From Isoetes taiwanensis (Eukaryota > Streptophyta > Lycopodiopsida > Isoetales > Isoetaceae), in the NCBI GenBank assembly GCA_021234155.1, contig JAJEKV010000066.1, positions 310,001-374,000 on the forward strand: a stretch of DNA of 64,000 nucleotides, read 5' to 3'. Position 1 is the stretch's first letter; every line of letters begins with the position of its first letter. Positions 1-11,872 of this stretch are shown here, piece by piece. Under the pieces are notes generated by a model. That model had not been told where the DNA came from. It searched no databases and saw only the letters and a list, made by a program, of their open reading frames with translations. Both the position numbers and the translations under genes were made by a program.

Positions 1-122
1 CAATACCAGATTACAGGAATAAGTGTATGACTATCTTTATTGATGGGAAGTCAATTAAAATTCATGCCAATGTACTTGAATGATGCACTCCTTTATTATC
101 TCACACTGAGATAAAGAAATCA

Positions 123-3038
123 ATGAAATCAGCTGTTCAAGCTTACTTTGTTTATTTGAGAGAGTCACCGCCTCCAAATAATGTGCCTTCTGAATTATAT
201 AATTTTCTAAGACAGTATGACAATATTTTTAAAGATGAAGAGACATTAGATCTTCCTCCTGCACGGCCAGAAGATCATGCAATTAATTTGGTACCTGATG
301 CCAAGCCTCCAAGCAGAGCTCCTTACAGAGCAAGTCACTTTGAAAAAGAAGAACTCGAAAGACAAATCAATGAGATGTTGGATAGGCAACTTATTCAACC
401 TAGTTGTTCACCTTTGGGAGCTCTAGTAATTCTTATTAAGAAGAAAGATAAGGGATACAGAATGTGTGTAGACTATAGAGCTCTCAACAAACTCACTGTG
501 AAAGATAAATTCCCAGTACCCAGAGCTAATGATCTTTTTGATGAGTTAAAAGGAGCTTGTGTTTTCAGTAAGATTGATTTAAAATCAGGATACCATCAAA
601 TAAGGGTGCGAACGGAGGATATCAGCAAAACTGCATTTCGCACTACCTTTGGGCATTATGAATTTCGTGTTATGCCATTTGGATTGACTAATGCTCCTGC
701 TACTTTTTGCAGACTCATGCAGAGAATATTAGCTCCTCTAATAGGGAAATGTGTGGTTGTGTTCTTTGATGGTATTCTCATGTATAGCATGAATATTGAA
801 GAGCATAAGCAGCATTTACAAGCAGTGTTTGAATTATTGAGAGAGAATCACTTGTATGTTAATGAATCCAAAAGCAGGTTTTTCATGAATGAAGTGGTTT
901 ATCTTGGACATGTAATTTCCAAGGATGGTATTCGGATGGATCCTGAAAAGGTTAAAGCAGTTCTTCAGTGGCCTAGACCAACTAATCTTAAAGGCTTAAG
1001 ATCCTTTGTACAGTTGTGTAGTTATTACAGAAGATTTGTAGAGCACTTTGCAAGAATTATGTTGCCATTAAATAGGTTCTTGAGGAAAAATGTTACATTT
1101 GTTTGGAATGAACAAGCGATAAAAGCTTTTCAAGATTTGAAGGCCATAATGGCTAGTGAGCCAGTTCTAGCTTTGCCTGATTGGAATAAACCTTTTGTTG
1201 TATGTTCTGATGCAAGTGGAGATGCTATAGGTGTTGTGCTTATGCAAGATGGTCATCCTATTGCTTATGTTAGTAGAATGTTGAAGGATAATGAAAGGAA
1301 GTACAGTGTTTATGAAAAAGAGCTTATTGCTCTAGTGCATGCGTTGAAACGCTGGAGACATTATCTTATGGGCACAAAGTTCATTGCCAGGTTTGATCAG
1401 CAAAGTTTGAAATATATTGAGACCCAAGATATCATAAATGCTCGGCAGTTGAAGTTAATTGATACAATTAAAGACTTTGAAGGTATTCAGCTTGAATATA
1501 GGCCTGGAAAAGAGAACAGAGTAGCTGATGCTCTTAGTAGAGCCTTTGTGAATGCAATCTCCATTGCTCGTACAGCTGATTTGAATCCAATGCAAGAGCA
1601 GTATTTTGCCGATAATACTTTTAGAGCATCTTATGCAGCTCTTATGCATGGAGATAACTATCAATTTCCTGATTATCAGTTAGTAGGTGGCTTCCTTTAT
1701 TATAAGCATCGCCTATGTGTGACTCAGGGATTTAGGCAGCAGATGCTTCAAGAATCTCATGAGCCTCCCTATAGTGGACATAGAGGGGTGCAAGCTACAC
1801 TAGCCAATGTAAAAAGAAGATTCTTTTGGCCTAAGTTGGATAGAGATGTTCGAAAGTTTGTCGAGCAATGTACAGTTTGTCAACAGGTTAAGTCATCCAC
1901 AGGTAAATCTGCAGGCATACCATTGGAATCATGGAAGCATATTACTATGGATTTTATACAGGGCTTGCCTACTTCCCCTCAAAAGAATAATCAAATTTGG
2001 ACAGTTGTTGATAGACTTTCTAAGCAAGCACATTTCATTCCTTGTAGAGCAACAATGACAGCTCCTCAAGCTGCTAAGATATTTCTTAAAGAAATATTTA
2101 GGTTGCATGGACTTCCTAATGCTATTATTTCTGATAGAGATAAACTGTTTTGTAGTAAATTCTGGTCAGCATTGATGAAGAATTTGGGAACCACTCTCAA
2201 GTTCTCTACTGCTTACCAGCCTCAGACAGATGGCCAATCAGAAGTTGTGAATAGGACTATTGAGGATATGCTGAGAGCATATTTGGCCGATCGGAAGATG
2301 CAGTGGGAAGATTATCTTTATTTGTTGGAATTTGCTTATAATAATACTGTGCATTCAGTTACTCAGAAAACCCCTTTTGAGATTGTTTATCGTGGGTCTT
2401 TGGAAACCCCAATTGCAAAGCTTACTAATCAAGTTCCTGCCTCAGATGCATTGACACAGGACATGTCTACAATGCTTGAACAAGTAAAGGAAAAAATTCA
2501 AAGAAGTCATCTGGCTTTAAAGTCAAGATTAAGCAAGCGCATGAGAAAAGTTGAATTTAAACCTGGAGATTGGGTGTGGATACATTTGCATAAGAAGAGA
2601 TTAAGAAAAATGGGACTTAAGTATCTCAAATTGGCTTTAAGATACTATGGACTATTCCAAGTGGAAACTAAAGTTGGAGAAAATGCTTATAAATTGCGCT
2701 TATATGGCAAATGGACTTCTTTGCATTCTGTTTTTAATGTGGTTTTGCTTAAGCCTTACAAGGGCAAGGAAATTGCACCTGAAGTATTGCAACAAATGGA
2801 GAATTCTGATCCTCCAATTATTAAGGGGGAGGAAGAAATTTTAGAGCCAGAGATAATACTAGCTCACCAGGATCATCAGACAAGAAGGTCAACATACCGC
2901 AGGTATCTAGTGAAGTTTAAGTTTCACCCAGCCAGTGATGCAGTTTGGTTCAGCGCACAACAGCTTCTTGAGTATCCAGATATTTTACAGAGTTATGAAA
3001 CTTCCCTTCACCAGGAAGAGCAAGTTAACAACAGTTAA
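123..3038 (+). CDS. gypsy pol polyprotein: RT, RNase H, integrase
   Basis: An open frame of 971 codons encodes most of pol. The reverse transcriptase is at about residues 40-290, RNase H at about 330-450, and the zinc-binding HHCC part of integrase at about 540-600 (GHRG, then CTVCQQ). The DDE core at about 610-780 shows TMDFIQGLP, ISDRD and QTDGQSEVVNRTIEDM. The last ~60 residues (YRRYLVKFKFHP..AVWFS) look like a degraded chromodomain. The polymerase box normally reads F/Y-x-D-D but here reads FFDGILMYS, so the second catalytic Asp is Gly and polymerase activity is probably lost. The ATG at 123 is only the first Met after an upstream in-frame TGA; the true pol start lies outside the window. 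Family assignment is certain; activity is unlikely. Confidence 0.93.
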   Translation: MKSAVQAYFVYLRESPPPNNVPSELYNFLRQYDNIFKDEETLDLPPARPEDHAINLVPDAKPPSRAPYRASHFEKEELERQINEMLDRQLIQPSCSPLGALVILIKKKDKGYRMCVDYRALNKLTVKDKFPVPRANDLFDELKGACVFSKIDLKSGYHQIRVRTEDISKTAFRTTFGHYEFRVMPFGLTNAPATFCRLMQRILAPLIGKCVVVFFDGILMYSMNIEEHKQHLQAVFELLRENHLYVNESKSRFFMNEVVYLGHVISKDGIRMDPEKVKAVLQWPRPTNLKGLRSFVQLCSYYRRFVEHFARIMLPLNRFLRKNVTFVWNEQAIKAFQDLKAIMASEPVLALPDWNKPFVVCSDASGDAIGVVLMQDGHPIAYVSRMLKDNERKYSVYEKELIALVHALKRWRHYLMGTKFIARFDQQSLKYIETQDIINARQLKLIDTIKDFEGIQLEYRPGKENRVADALSRAFVNAISIARTADLNPMQEQYFADNTFRASYAALMHGDNYQFPDYQLVGGFLYYKHRLCVTQGFRQQMLQESHEPPYSGHRGVQATLANVKRRFFWPKLDRDVRKFVEQCTVCQQVKSSTGKSAGIPLESWKHITMDFIQGLPTSPQKNNQIWTVVDRLSKQAHFIPCRATMTAPQAAKIFLKEIFRLHGLPNAIISDRDKLFCSKFWSALMKNLGTTLKFSTAYQPQTDGQSEVVNRTIEDMLRAYLADRKMQWEDYLYLLEFAYNNTVHSVTQKTPFEIVYRGSLETPIAKLTNQVPASDALTQDMSTMLEQVKEKIQRSHLALKSRLSKRMRKVEFKPGDWVWIHLHKKRLRKMGLKYLKLALRYYGLFQVETKVGENAYKLRLYGKWTSLHSVFNVVLLKPYKGKEIAPEVLQQMENSDPPIIKGEEEILEPEIILAHQDHQTRRSTYRRYLVKFKFHPASDAVWFSAQQLLEYPDILQSYETSLHQEEQVNNS

Positions 3039-3299
3039 TTGTCCATTGCTAGCTTTACCTTATAATTGAAATTCTTTTGAGATAAACTTTAATACCTTCT
3101 TTATACCTTAAGCTTAAAAACCTAACCTTTACCTTACCTGTATACCTAATAACTGAGATCACTTATCTAACGATTGATAAGTGTATGGTGTAAAATGGTC
3201 CTCTAACGATTGAGGTTACCAGGCGTAAAATGCTCCTCTGACAAACCGAGGTTGCCAACACTATGCTTGAGGTCAAGCATCTTTAAAAGGAGAGGACCT

Positions 3300-3885
3300 T
3301 GATATGATGGTTTTTCCCTAGTAGCTCGGGGGTGTGGTCCACTGTTATGCACTCTAAAAAAATCATTCTCATTCTCATTCTCATTCTTGATAATATCCCA
3401 GTCCAAAAATAGTAGTTTCTAAAAGGCTAACTTTAAAAGGTCATATCTCCGCTAATATAAGTCAGATTATTGCGATCCAGGGCTCATTGGAAAGCTCTCA
3501 GAGTCTAGTTTCCGGATTGGGGTCGCTCATCTGCTAACTCTTTGTGGTTCGTGAGATATCGCCAAAAGAGTGGCCGTGGGTCAGACTTGACTGCACAACC
3601 GAGATTTCTGTTCTTGCCTCCTGAACTCTGTTGCTTTCATAAACCTTGCTTTTATCCGTAAACCCTACCTCTGGAGTGCATATCAGGCTGAGATAACAAT
3701 TTCTCAGTTCCCTGGATAACGATTTCCAGGCTCAGGATAACGGTTTCCTGAAGGACCCGGTTGGGTGGTGAGCTACCTTCTTAATCTCTTTTGCTCTAAT
3801 GAGTTTATTATGATGCAGGGTTGAAGAGATCGAATTCTTTGAGGTAACTAATCTGAATTTGTGTTCTTTTGTGTTTTCCATATCA
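3300..3885 (+). repeat. 3' LTR of the left gypsy element
   Basis: The LTR starts TGATATG and ends CATATCA, a perfect 7-bp terminal inverted repeat with TG...CA ends, preceded by a polypurine tract. Length is 586 bp. The 5' copy is outside the window, so the borders rest on these motifs alone. Several internal blocks (a CATATCTCCG block, a GAGTCTAGTTTCCG block, GGACCCGGTTGGGTGGT) recur in the LTRs of the non-autonomous element at 46258-49152. Confidence 0.75.
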
Positions 3886-4086
3886 TGATCCAAATCAACC
3901 TCCTCATCTCTACCCTGTGTGCAAACCTGTACATGTATGAGGAGATGTAGATCTTGCTCGGCAATGAGCACATAATAATTCACTATGCTAGATTCCCCTT
4001 TCTAGTTCTCCCAATGACATAAGGACAAGTGTATGAGGAGGAGGATGGGAGGAGGATGGCAGCCATTGCGCTAGTCCACTACAAAT

Positions 4087-4878
4087 AATCAAGTTGAAGA
4101 TGTTGCACTTTGGAGTAGGCGTGATAGGATGCCTTGCATCAGATGATGTACGTGGTCAAAAGTCCTTTGCTGGTTGGAGCTTGCAATATATCCTTAAGCA
4201 ATGGGGTAGGTATAGTGTACCTTTGCCTCATGTATACTATGTATTTCCCACACTTGGAGGAGGCTCATGTCTAAGATCATCAACACGTCTTACATCTCCA
4301 TTTCCTCGCAGGCATTCACTGACTAGCAACTATATCAGAGGTCGCCATAATATTCTGTCAGTTGCAATCCCCTTCTCCAAAGCACTTAAAATTCCCTTTT
4401 CTGATATGAGTAGCTTTACTCCTTCCATGCGTTTTAGGGGTGTCTCCTTTGAAACCTTAAAGTATATCACTAATTTTGTTATACGAAATACCTGAATTTG
4501 TGGAAGCATACCCAACAAATGAGGATCAATATCAATGGCTTAGAGGCCAATACAACTTGCAAATATGCCTATCCAAATTTTCACATGGTCGGGGGCGCCT
4601 CATGGGAATATGTTCAATATGGTTTGGGATGCCTATGATTTTGAAATATGATATATATGGGCACTTATGGTTTTGAGATATGACATACATAGGCTTGACA
4701 CAATATAGACATTTTAACCCCTACCAAAACAATCAATGTCCTAATGAGAACGCTTTGACTAGCACAACCAGCAACCGAACGCTGTTATTTTTTATATATT
4801 AGATCTACCAATTTTTTCTTAAATTCATTTATGATCCCACACAATGAAACGATTTCGAGCATGGTCAATTAGGGAGCT
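4087..4878. repeat. 792-bp tandem duplication, unit 1 (uninterrupted)
   Basis: This unit recurs immediately downstream from 4879, about 90 percent identical by eye. It holds a 133-codon open stretch at 4094-4495 that is partly conserved in the second copy, but I recognise no protein family in it. It is the uninterrupted reference that shows the pre-insertion state of both elements in unit 2. Confidence 0.85.
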
Positions 4879-5349
4879 AAATCAAGTTGAAGATGTTGCA
4901 CATTTGGAGCAGACGTGATAGAATGCCTTGCATCAGATGATGTACGTGGTCCCCTTTGCTGGTTGGAGCTTGCAATATATCCCTAAGCAATGGGGTAGGT
5001 ATATTGTACCTTCGCCTCATGTATACTATGTACTCCCGACACTTGGAGGAGGCTCACGTCTAAGATCATCAACACGTCTTACATCTCCATTTCCTCGCAT
5101 GCATTCACTGACTAGCAACTATGTCAGAGGTCGCCATAATATTCTGTCAATCGCAATCCCCTTTTCCAAAGCACTTAAAATTCCCTTTCCTGATATAGGT
5201 AGCTTTACTCCTTCCATAGATTTTAGGGATGTCTCCTTTGAAACCTTAAAGCGTATCACTAAGTTTGTTATAATGAAACACCAATTTGTGGAAGCATACC
5301 CAACAAATGAGGATCGATATCAATGGCTTAGAGGCCAAGTTACAACTTG

Positions 5350-7120
5350 GTAAAATGGCGCTAGGCGAAAAGGAGCTAGAAAAGCTGGCGGGCCACCGCC
5401 ATAGTTGACCGGAGTCAAACCTTGCCAAGAGCGATATTTTGAGAGACGGATTAGGGGCTGGAGGAGTAGTGTGCTGTGGAGTTGGGCTTCAAGGATATCT
5501 TCTACTCTGCTAGCACACGGAGGGCTACCATTAGTTTGGCCAAAATTTTTAGCCTTCACAAGAATTCGTTCTGTGGCTTTCTACTTCTGGCAGACCAGTA
5601 AGTATTTTTTCTATTCCATCCTGTATCTTGTCTCTCATTACATTCCTGGCTTCTGTTTTCTATCATGCTCCTCCGCTTTACCCCTTTCGATTTAATGTTT
5701 CATATCTTGCAAACCCATCATTTTTTTTTCCCTGTTCTTCTCATCTTTTCCATACTTCTTATTTCTTTGTTTATATATCTTTGTTCCTGGTCTTGCTCGC
5801 TTCTTCTTCTCGACTCTGTTTTGCCCCCTTCCATTTTCTCTTTCTTTTTGTTTCCATGCACTCTCTTTTGGCCACTTAACTAAGGGGCTTATGGTCACAT
5901 AACTAAGAGGCTTCTGTGTTGCTGGCTCTAGAATATTTGTAGCCCTCATTAGCTGGTCCGTCTATGCTCATTCTAAGGTATCTAGTTTGGTGATTAACTT
6001 CTATAGATACACTATCCTATCTATATAATCAAGATGGGCTTCTGTAGTTGAAGGGAAGGATATTCAGGAAAGAATGGTGATTACTATTTATAGTACTCTA
6101 TGGAGCAAGAAGATGGTGTGGATTAATCCTTAGTACATTGAGGCAGATATATCTTCAGGTGGGGAGCTTTATGGTTCTGTCTTTAGTGGAACTGGGTACT
6201 TCCCTTGTAGTAATGTTTCATGGAAGAAGAAACTCGTAGTCCCCTTCAAAGTACCGGGTTCATTCACTTCAACCAATTTGTTTTGCTCCTCATTGATTAC
6301 GGATGTGGGAAGTTTATCTTAATTTACTAGATCATGAATGGTAGCTTGAAGGATTTCGGGTTTGGTCGCGGATTCTCCATCCCATTTGGGGGCCTTGATT
6401 TGTTGTAGGATCCGTGGTTCAATCATGTTGAAGCCCACGGGCCCCAAAGGCGGGGAGACTTTGGATAAGCTCTACACTTGACAACTTACAAGAGGCAAGA
6501 CTTGCAGTAGTCAGATGCACAAGGGCTTGATGTTGGTGTTTGGGTCTAGAGGCAGTCATGTTATGCATTGCAAGGTCTGATAGCCCCAAGGTTTTTTAAA
6601 AATAGGGACTGTCAACCTCGCGCGGTTGGAAACAAGGTCTTGAAATGACAAAATCTATGGTCTCGTAGATTGAACAGTTGGACTGACAAGATTGCTGCTT
6701 TCGGAAGAGGAACGTCATCGGACTTTTGCACCGGTATCTAGCAGTGGATCATTGCTTCTCCATGGTTGTATTGTGGTTTGGATGACATTCAAGGCATGTG
6801 CTTGACACTTTCTATCTTAGGCCAATATTTTTTGAAGGCAATTACATGAGTGCTGCCTCCAATAGTACCATCATGTAGGAGAAGATATTGAGGAAGCTGT
6901 TGCTAGTACCTACCTTGTAGTGAAGAGGGCAGCTAACTCTTATAGTACCCTTCATGAAGAGAAGATGTTGAGAAGGCTATTGCATCGAATTTACTTCTTG
7001 TAAATGTCATTAAAGTCTGAGCAGTTAAGCGTGGGAAGTGCTTTTCTGTCTTGGGCATTACTGTATGTTAATTTTTTCATCAATAGAAAATACAGACTCT
7101 TACCTTCAAAAAAAAAAAAA
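5350..7120 (+). mobile_element. L1-type poly(A) retroposon, non-coding or truncated
   Basis: The 1.77-kb insert ends in a run of about 13 A residues (7108-7120). It is flanked by the 8-bp direct repeat ACAACTTG (5342-5349 and 7121-7128), and unit 1 of the tandem repeat carries this site only once. The 3' end (TCAATAG..TACCTTC then poly A) resembles plant L1 tails. No reverse transcriptase domain is readable, so this is a 5'-truncated or non-autonomous passenger. A C/T-rich stretch occupies about 5600-5880. Insertion and polarity are well supported; clade is inferred from the tail. Confidence 0.8.
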
Positions 7121-7226
7121 ACAACTTGCAAATGTGCCTATCCAAATTTTCACATGGTCGGCGGTGCCTCACATGAATATGGTCAATATGGTTTGGGATG
7201 CCTATGATTTTGAAATATAATATATA

Positions 7227-10200
7227 CTAGTTATGGTGCCCGGCGTTGCCGGGCTTTTCCAGATTTGAAGAGGTCGTTGTGTGATGGTTGGGTAGAAGAA
7301 TCGATGTCGGTTGGAGGAGGCAAGTGTAATTCATTAATTTTGTGTATGTGGAATTTTGTTGGACTACGTACAAATAGTCTCATTTTGTTGTGTCTTGATA
7401 TGGAAGTAGTTGAGATGAAGTAGATTTAAAATTTCTGACGATATTGACGATATGATTTGTGTTTGGAAGTAGTCGAGATGAATTAGAATTGAAGTTTGTG
7501 ACGATATGATTTAATAATCTTAGCTAAATAATAATCTTAGCTAATGAAGTTGTTAATAGGAATATTGAGCAGATTCTATAATGTAGTTTTGAAGTGACAG
7601 CTGTTTGTGGAGAATGTAACAATTGAAATCTTGAAAGTGCGATGCGATAATGTAGTTGAAAAGAATATGGATTCAAATGTGCCACATAACGAAAATAATT
7701 TTAGAGTTGCTTGGTTGTTGTTTTCCTATGTGGAATAAACCCCAAAGAGAATGTCAATTCCTTTAGAAAATGAGGTTATTTCCAATACGACATTATTAAT
7801 GTTGTGCATCTTGCATTATATTTGAATGTACAAAGTGACCTCATTGTTGATTGTTAACAAAGGAGAAGTGATTTTGCGGGTATCATATTATATCGTAGAT
7901 AAAAAATGCTAGAGAGAGTAAACCTTGGAAATCAATGTCATAGTTTCTGCTACCATATGACACCCTTTTCTAGCTGTGGACAAACTTATTTTCAGAGGAG
8001 CTATATATATGACAGACCTGTGTCGGAAGTATGGTGTCAAGATTGGTGAAGTGTAGCTGCTAGGTTGAACAATTCATTTCTGACAGCTCTGTGATGCAAC
8101 AATAGGGGTAGATTTGAATGGTGCTGTTTATGGTGCCAATACAACATCTGCTATCCAAAAGAAAATCCTGGAATAAAATGATGTGAGGTGTAAAGATGTT
8201 ACTGAAGAAAGTATCATTGCAAAGTATTATATATGGCAGCAAGATAAGAAAATTGGAGCATGTCAATGCAACAATGAAGTTATAGGCATTACTTAAACCT
8301 GATGCTAGAAGAAACATGGTAGTCGTCGGTGCTACAACATTTATAGAAGTGACAAATATGCTTTCATTGAGGCCTGTAACTCTGGATTCTGCTTCTGATC
8401 TACAGAAGCATTTGAAAATAAATGGCACATGAATAGATATGTTCAGAATGACAACCTAGTTATAGTTATTTGTACTCTAGATCTGACGGAACAATATTTG
8501 TTCGCATGAATGGCCTTTAATATATCCAAATTTGGCAAACTTGTGTTTGCCCTAAACATGCAAAGCAGGCAATAGCTACAAAAACTACATAAGCTTATGA
8601 ATTAAATAACACTTACGGACAGTCAAGCTGTTTGCAAAGGGTGGCAGAATTCATGATAAAAAGTTGAATATGCATGTCGATATATTCATGCGCAGCTAAA
8701 TATATTGTCCACAGTCTCTAGGACTCTGTGATCAGAGAACGAAAATACACAGAATGAAAAAAGTCCAAGTCAAAGGTGTACTGTGAACTTAGAAATCTAA
8801 AGCAGAGAGCTTACTTGTGTTTGTACACCCATAGCTCATTGACTTCGTGCTTTTCAGCATGGGTTGTGGGTGCTTAGACCACAGTCTAAGCTATAAACAG
8901 CACTGGTGAAAAGGCTTTATTATTAGAACAAAAGCATAAGATGTTACACTTCAGTTTCATTTAATATAGCATCAGACATACCTCAATTCAAGTGTAGAAC
9001 ACGTTGGTACTTGCAGGCTATTGTATCTTTTAAAAAAAAGGGACATTCAAGGGACTGAGATACATGCATGCGTAGCCACCTCCCCACATTGCAGCACTAT
9101 TTGTAATTGAGGATCAGAAGGCCTGCAGGGGCACCTTATCCCCAACTTTAAGCATGTGCATGGAACTATAGTATCTTGTATGAATTTGGAAGTCTTTATT
9201 GATAGGCCTTCCCAACCATGCAAGCAAATAGGATATACCTGCAGCTGCAACTCCTGTGGGACATGCATGGTCTTCAAAAATACTTCATATCTTAGACAGT
9301 TTTTTGAATGTCCTGTAAGCAAGAAGGGTAAGTCATTTCAGATATTTAAAAGAACTGTATGCCAAACTCTATAGCAGCTCCATCAAATGCTCGTTCTTTA
9401 AAATGGTAGTTACATAACATTCATGTATTAATCAATCAACTGTATATAACTTCTGAGCTTACCTTATTGAAAACTTTTTGCTTTTGCATGAAAATGCAGT
9501 GCATTCTATGTTTTCTGAATAAGTCAATCTTACCTCAATGATTGAACAACGTCCAGCATTCCTCCATCTGGACTTAGACCTCTCAGGCTGGTCAACCTTC
9601 ATTGAACTGCCTCAATCTGAACTTTTATCTCCATGCTGCAAGCTCAACAGAACATACATGCTCCTTGAAAGTATTTCATAGCTGCACGTGAGCACACTGA
9701 AGGGCTCAGGCAATTTTTTAATGTCCTGCACAGTATGAAGCAATTTCAGATATTTCAGAGAATTGTGTACCGTGTCTAAACAATGTTTAACATGACAACA
9801 TGTTTTACGCTATATTGGATGGATGGTAAGCAAATGATATTGAGCAGGAATACTGTAGAGGCATGATTTATGTACCTACTTTGCTCATAAGATTGGGTTG
9901 CAGCTATAGGCTAAAAACAAAAGGGTAGAGATTTTATGATGGAAAAGGAAACAAATGGATGAGACTCCTTGCCCGACCTCTTGTCCGCCTGCTTGCGGCA
10001 TGCATCCGACCGACGTAAAACCGAGGCCTAAAATCACTAAGTCAAATTGATTATGGGAATCGTATGCTAGGCATGATGAACATGCCTAAAACCCTTTGCC
10101 TCTTGATGCGAAACTTTGATGGACAAAACCCGTTGGTGAAGGTGCGAAAGGCGGCATGCATCCATGTCTCACGATGGGGCATACTATAGTATCTGCATCT

Positions 10201-11449
10201 TTGCAACAATATTGAGATAAGTAGGAATATTTTTGAGCATTGCACTTTTGACAGAACAACGATAAAAGCTACCGGGATAATAGCTTGATGTGTCAAAAAA
10301 AGATAGTAGAGAAAGGATCAAGCTTACGGGATCTCTAAATTGCGAAGAAGAGAAGATCTGCGGGACTCCATCTACAAATGGCAAAGCGATCCTCCATTAG
10401 GACATGTAGAAATAGCCATGGTGATAATCGGGCATCTGAGCTGCTTGCAAAATATAAGAATAGCCATGGTGAGCATTCCAATAACCATGATGTGATCAGG
10501 CATTGGGACAAATGATGCCAAAAGAGCTCTTTGTCTGTCTATGACTCCTTAAAAGGCGACAGAATATTCTATGCCTTATTTTAGAAGGCGGGGAATTGAA
10601 CTGCTCTGAGCACCGACTCTTGGTTCAAGAAGATTTAGTAGAACGAAACAAAAGTGTTAGAACAAATCGGAAGTAGAATAAAGGCTAAAGAATGAAGAAG
10701 TAGGAAAAAAAAGAATAATCATTCTTCTAGCGAAAGACCGCCTCTGTTCTTATCGATTAAGGTGGGCAAATAGATGAAGCGAAGCAAATGAGGTCTCACC
10801 AGGATGCGCTTTATCGTGATGGAAAATGATGTCGTTCTTTGCAATCTCCATAACCACGCTTACATCAAAACCTTAGGAGGATCATGAAATCGGCTTTATA
10901 AAAGAAGATTTGGATGGTGATGCAAAGCATCGTCCACCGCTACGATAAGTGCCACACTTCAAAGAATGCAACCACGCATCGATTATTTAGAACTAATAAT
11001 GAAAGAAGCTGGTTGGAGCCTTTGCATCATAACCATACCGCCGCCTCGTCTCCAACTTGAAAGCTGGGTTGGAGCCTTTTCATCATAAGCATAGCCGGAT
11101 CTGGAAAATTTGAATACGCACACCACGAACAATCTTCCATCCACCGTGCATGTCGATCCAAGCGCCTCTTGGAATACCTTGAAAATAAGAAATCTTGATC
11201 CCTATTCCATATCAGAAGAGCAACCGTGGCGGGCATGCAGAAATATAACGATCCGGTGTAGATCCCGAGAACCCATCGGACCCCAAAATGAAAATACTTT
11301 GAAATCGTATTGCAACTGATATGCCCGATTTTTGGAAGTTCGGAAATCTTTTCCGGCAGCCGAAACATTAAAAACCTTAGAAAAACCAACTTAGAAAAAA
11401 ATCCAAAAAATTTTCGGAACCCCGGAAAAACCAAATTTAAACAATAGGA
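7227..11449 (-). mobile_element. Helitron, non-autonomous, 4223 bp
   Basis: Read on the minus strand, the insert begins TCCTATTG at 11449 and ends CTAG at 7227. Just upstream of the 3' end is a GC-rich hairpin at 7238-7254 (stem GCCCGGC/GCCGGGC, loop 3). The flanks are A (7226) and T (11450), with no target duplication. The intact sister repeat at 4087-4878 preserves the empty site (ATATA then TGGGCAC). These are the defining Helitron terminal features. I find no Rep/helicase coding, so it would need a helper. Inside are imperfectly repeated blocks near 9180-9370 and 9580-9770; the first can encode a Cys-rich peptide ending FFECPVSKKG. There are also short open stretches (8060-8428, 11027-11527, both minus) that I cannot name and that may be captured DNA. 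Confidence 0.88.
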
Positions 11450-11872
11450 TGGGCACTTATAGTTTTGAGGTATGACATACATGGGCTCGACACAATATAG
11501 ACACTTTAACCCTACGAAAACAATCAATGTCCTAATGAGAGTGCTTTGACTAATACAACCAGCAACTGAACGCGGTTTTTTTTTATATATTAGATCTACT
11601 AGTTTTTCTTAAATTCATTTATGATTCAACACAACGAAACGATTTCAAGTATGGTCAATTAGGAAGCCAAATTAGGAGGGATGTTGAGAATTGTTGCTGC
11701 CAACGTTTTGGGCTATCTGGTAAAAATACAAAGGGCTTTTTGAGAATTATTGAAGAATTATAAACTAGGCGCACAATTATATTTTAAATGGATAACGAAC
11801 GAGCAAAATTTCACAACGACAACGAAATTTTTTCTTTCCCGCCAGTTTCATTTGTCTGCGAGGTCTAGGTCG

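Larger units (their letters stand above)
1..3885 (+). mobile_element. Ty3/gypsy LTR retrotransposon, 3' part
   Basis: This is the right-hand part of a chromovirus-like Ty3/gypsy element; gag, protease and the 5' LTR lie left of the window. The order reverse transcriptase, RNase H, integrase, chromodomain-like C-terminus, polypurine tract and 3' LTR is the Ty3/gypsy order. Positions 3-80 continue the pol frame upstream of the long ORF, but a TGA interrupts it before the ATG at 123, so this copy is probably not autonomous. A purine-rich stretch (AAAAGGAGAGGA) directly precedes the LTR. Confidence 0.93.
4879..11666. repeat. Tandem duplication unit 2, split by two insertions
   Basis: The second copy is spread over 4879-5349, 7121-7226 and 11450-11666. 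Removing 5350-7120 with one target copy, and 7227-11449, restores a sequence collinear with 4087-4878. The two breaks are a poly(A) retroposon and a Helitron. Confidence 0.85.

Noticed and set aside
4094-4495. 133-codon ORF as a protein gene
   Set aside because: It lies in a tandem repeat, is only partly conserved in the sister copy and matches no family I know.
5628-5883. Overlapping ORFs rich in Phe/Leu/Ser
   Set aside because: They come from a C/T-rich stretch inside the poly(A) retroposon, a composition artefact.
8060-8428. 122-codon minus ORF within the Helitron as a gene
   Set aside because: No recognisable motif, hydrophobic low-complexity composition, no splice or homology support.
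10030-11330. Possible organelle-derived DNA in the Helitron
   Set aside because: The base composition hinted at mitochondrial DNA, but no organelle gene could be recognised.
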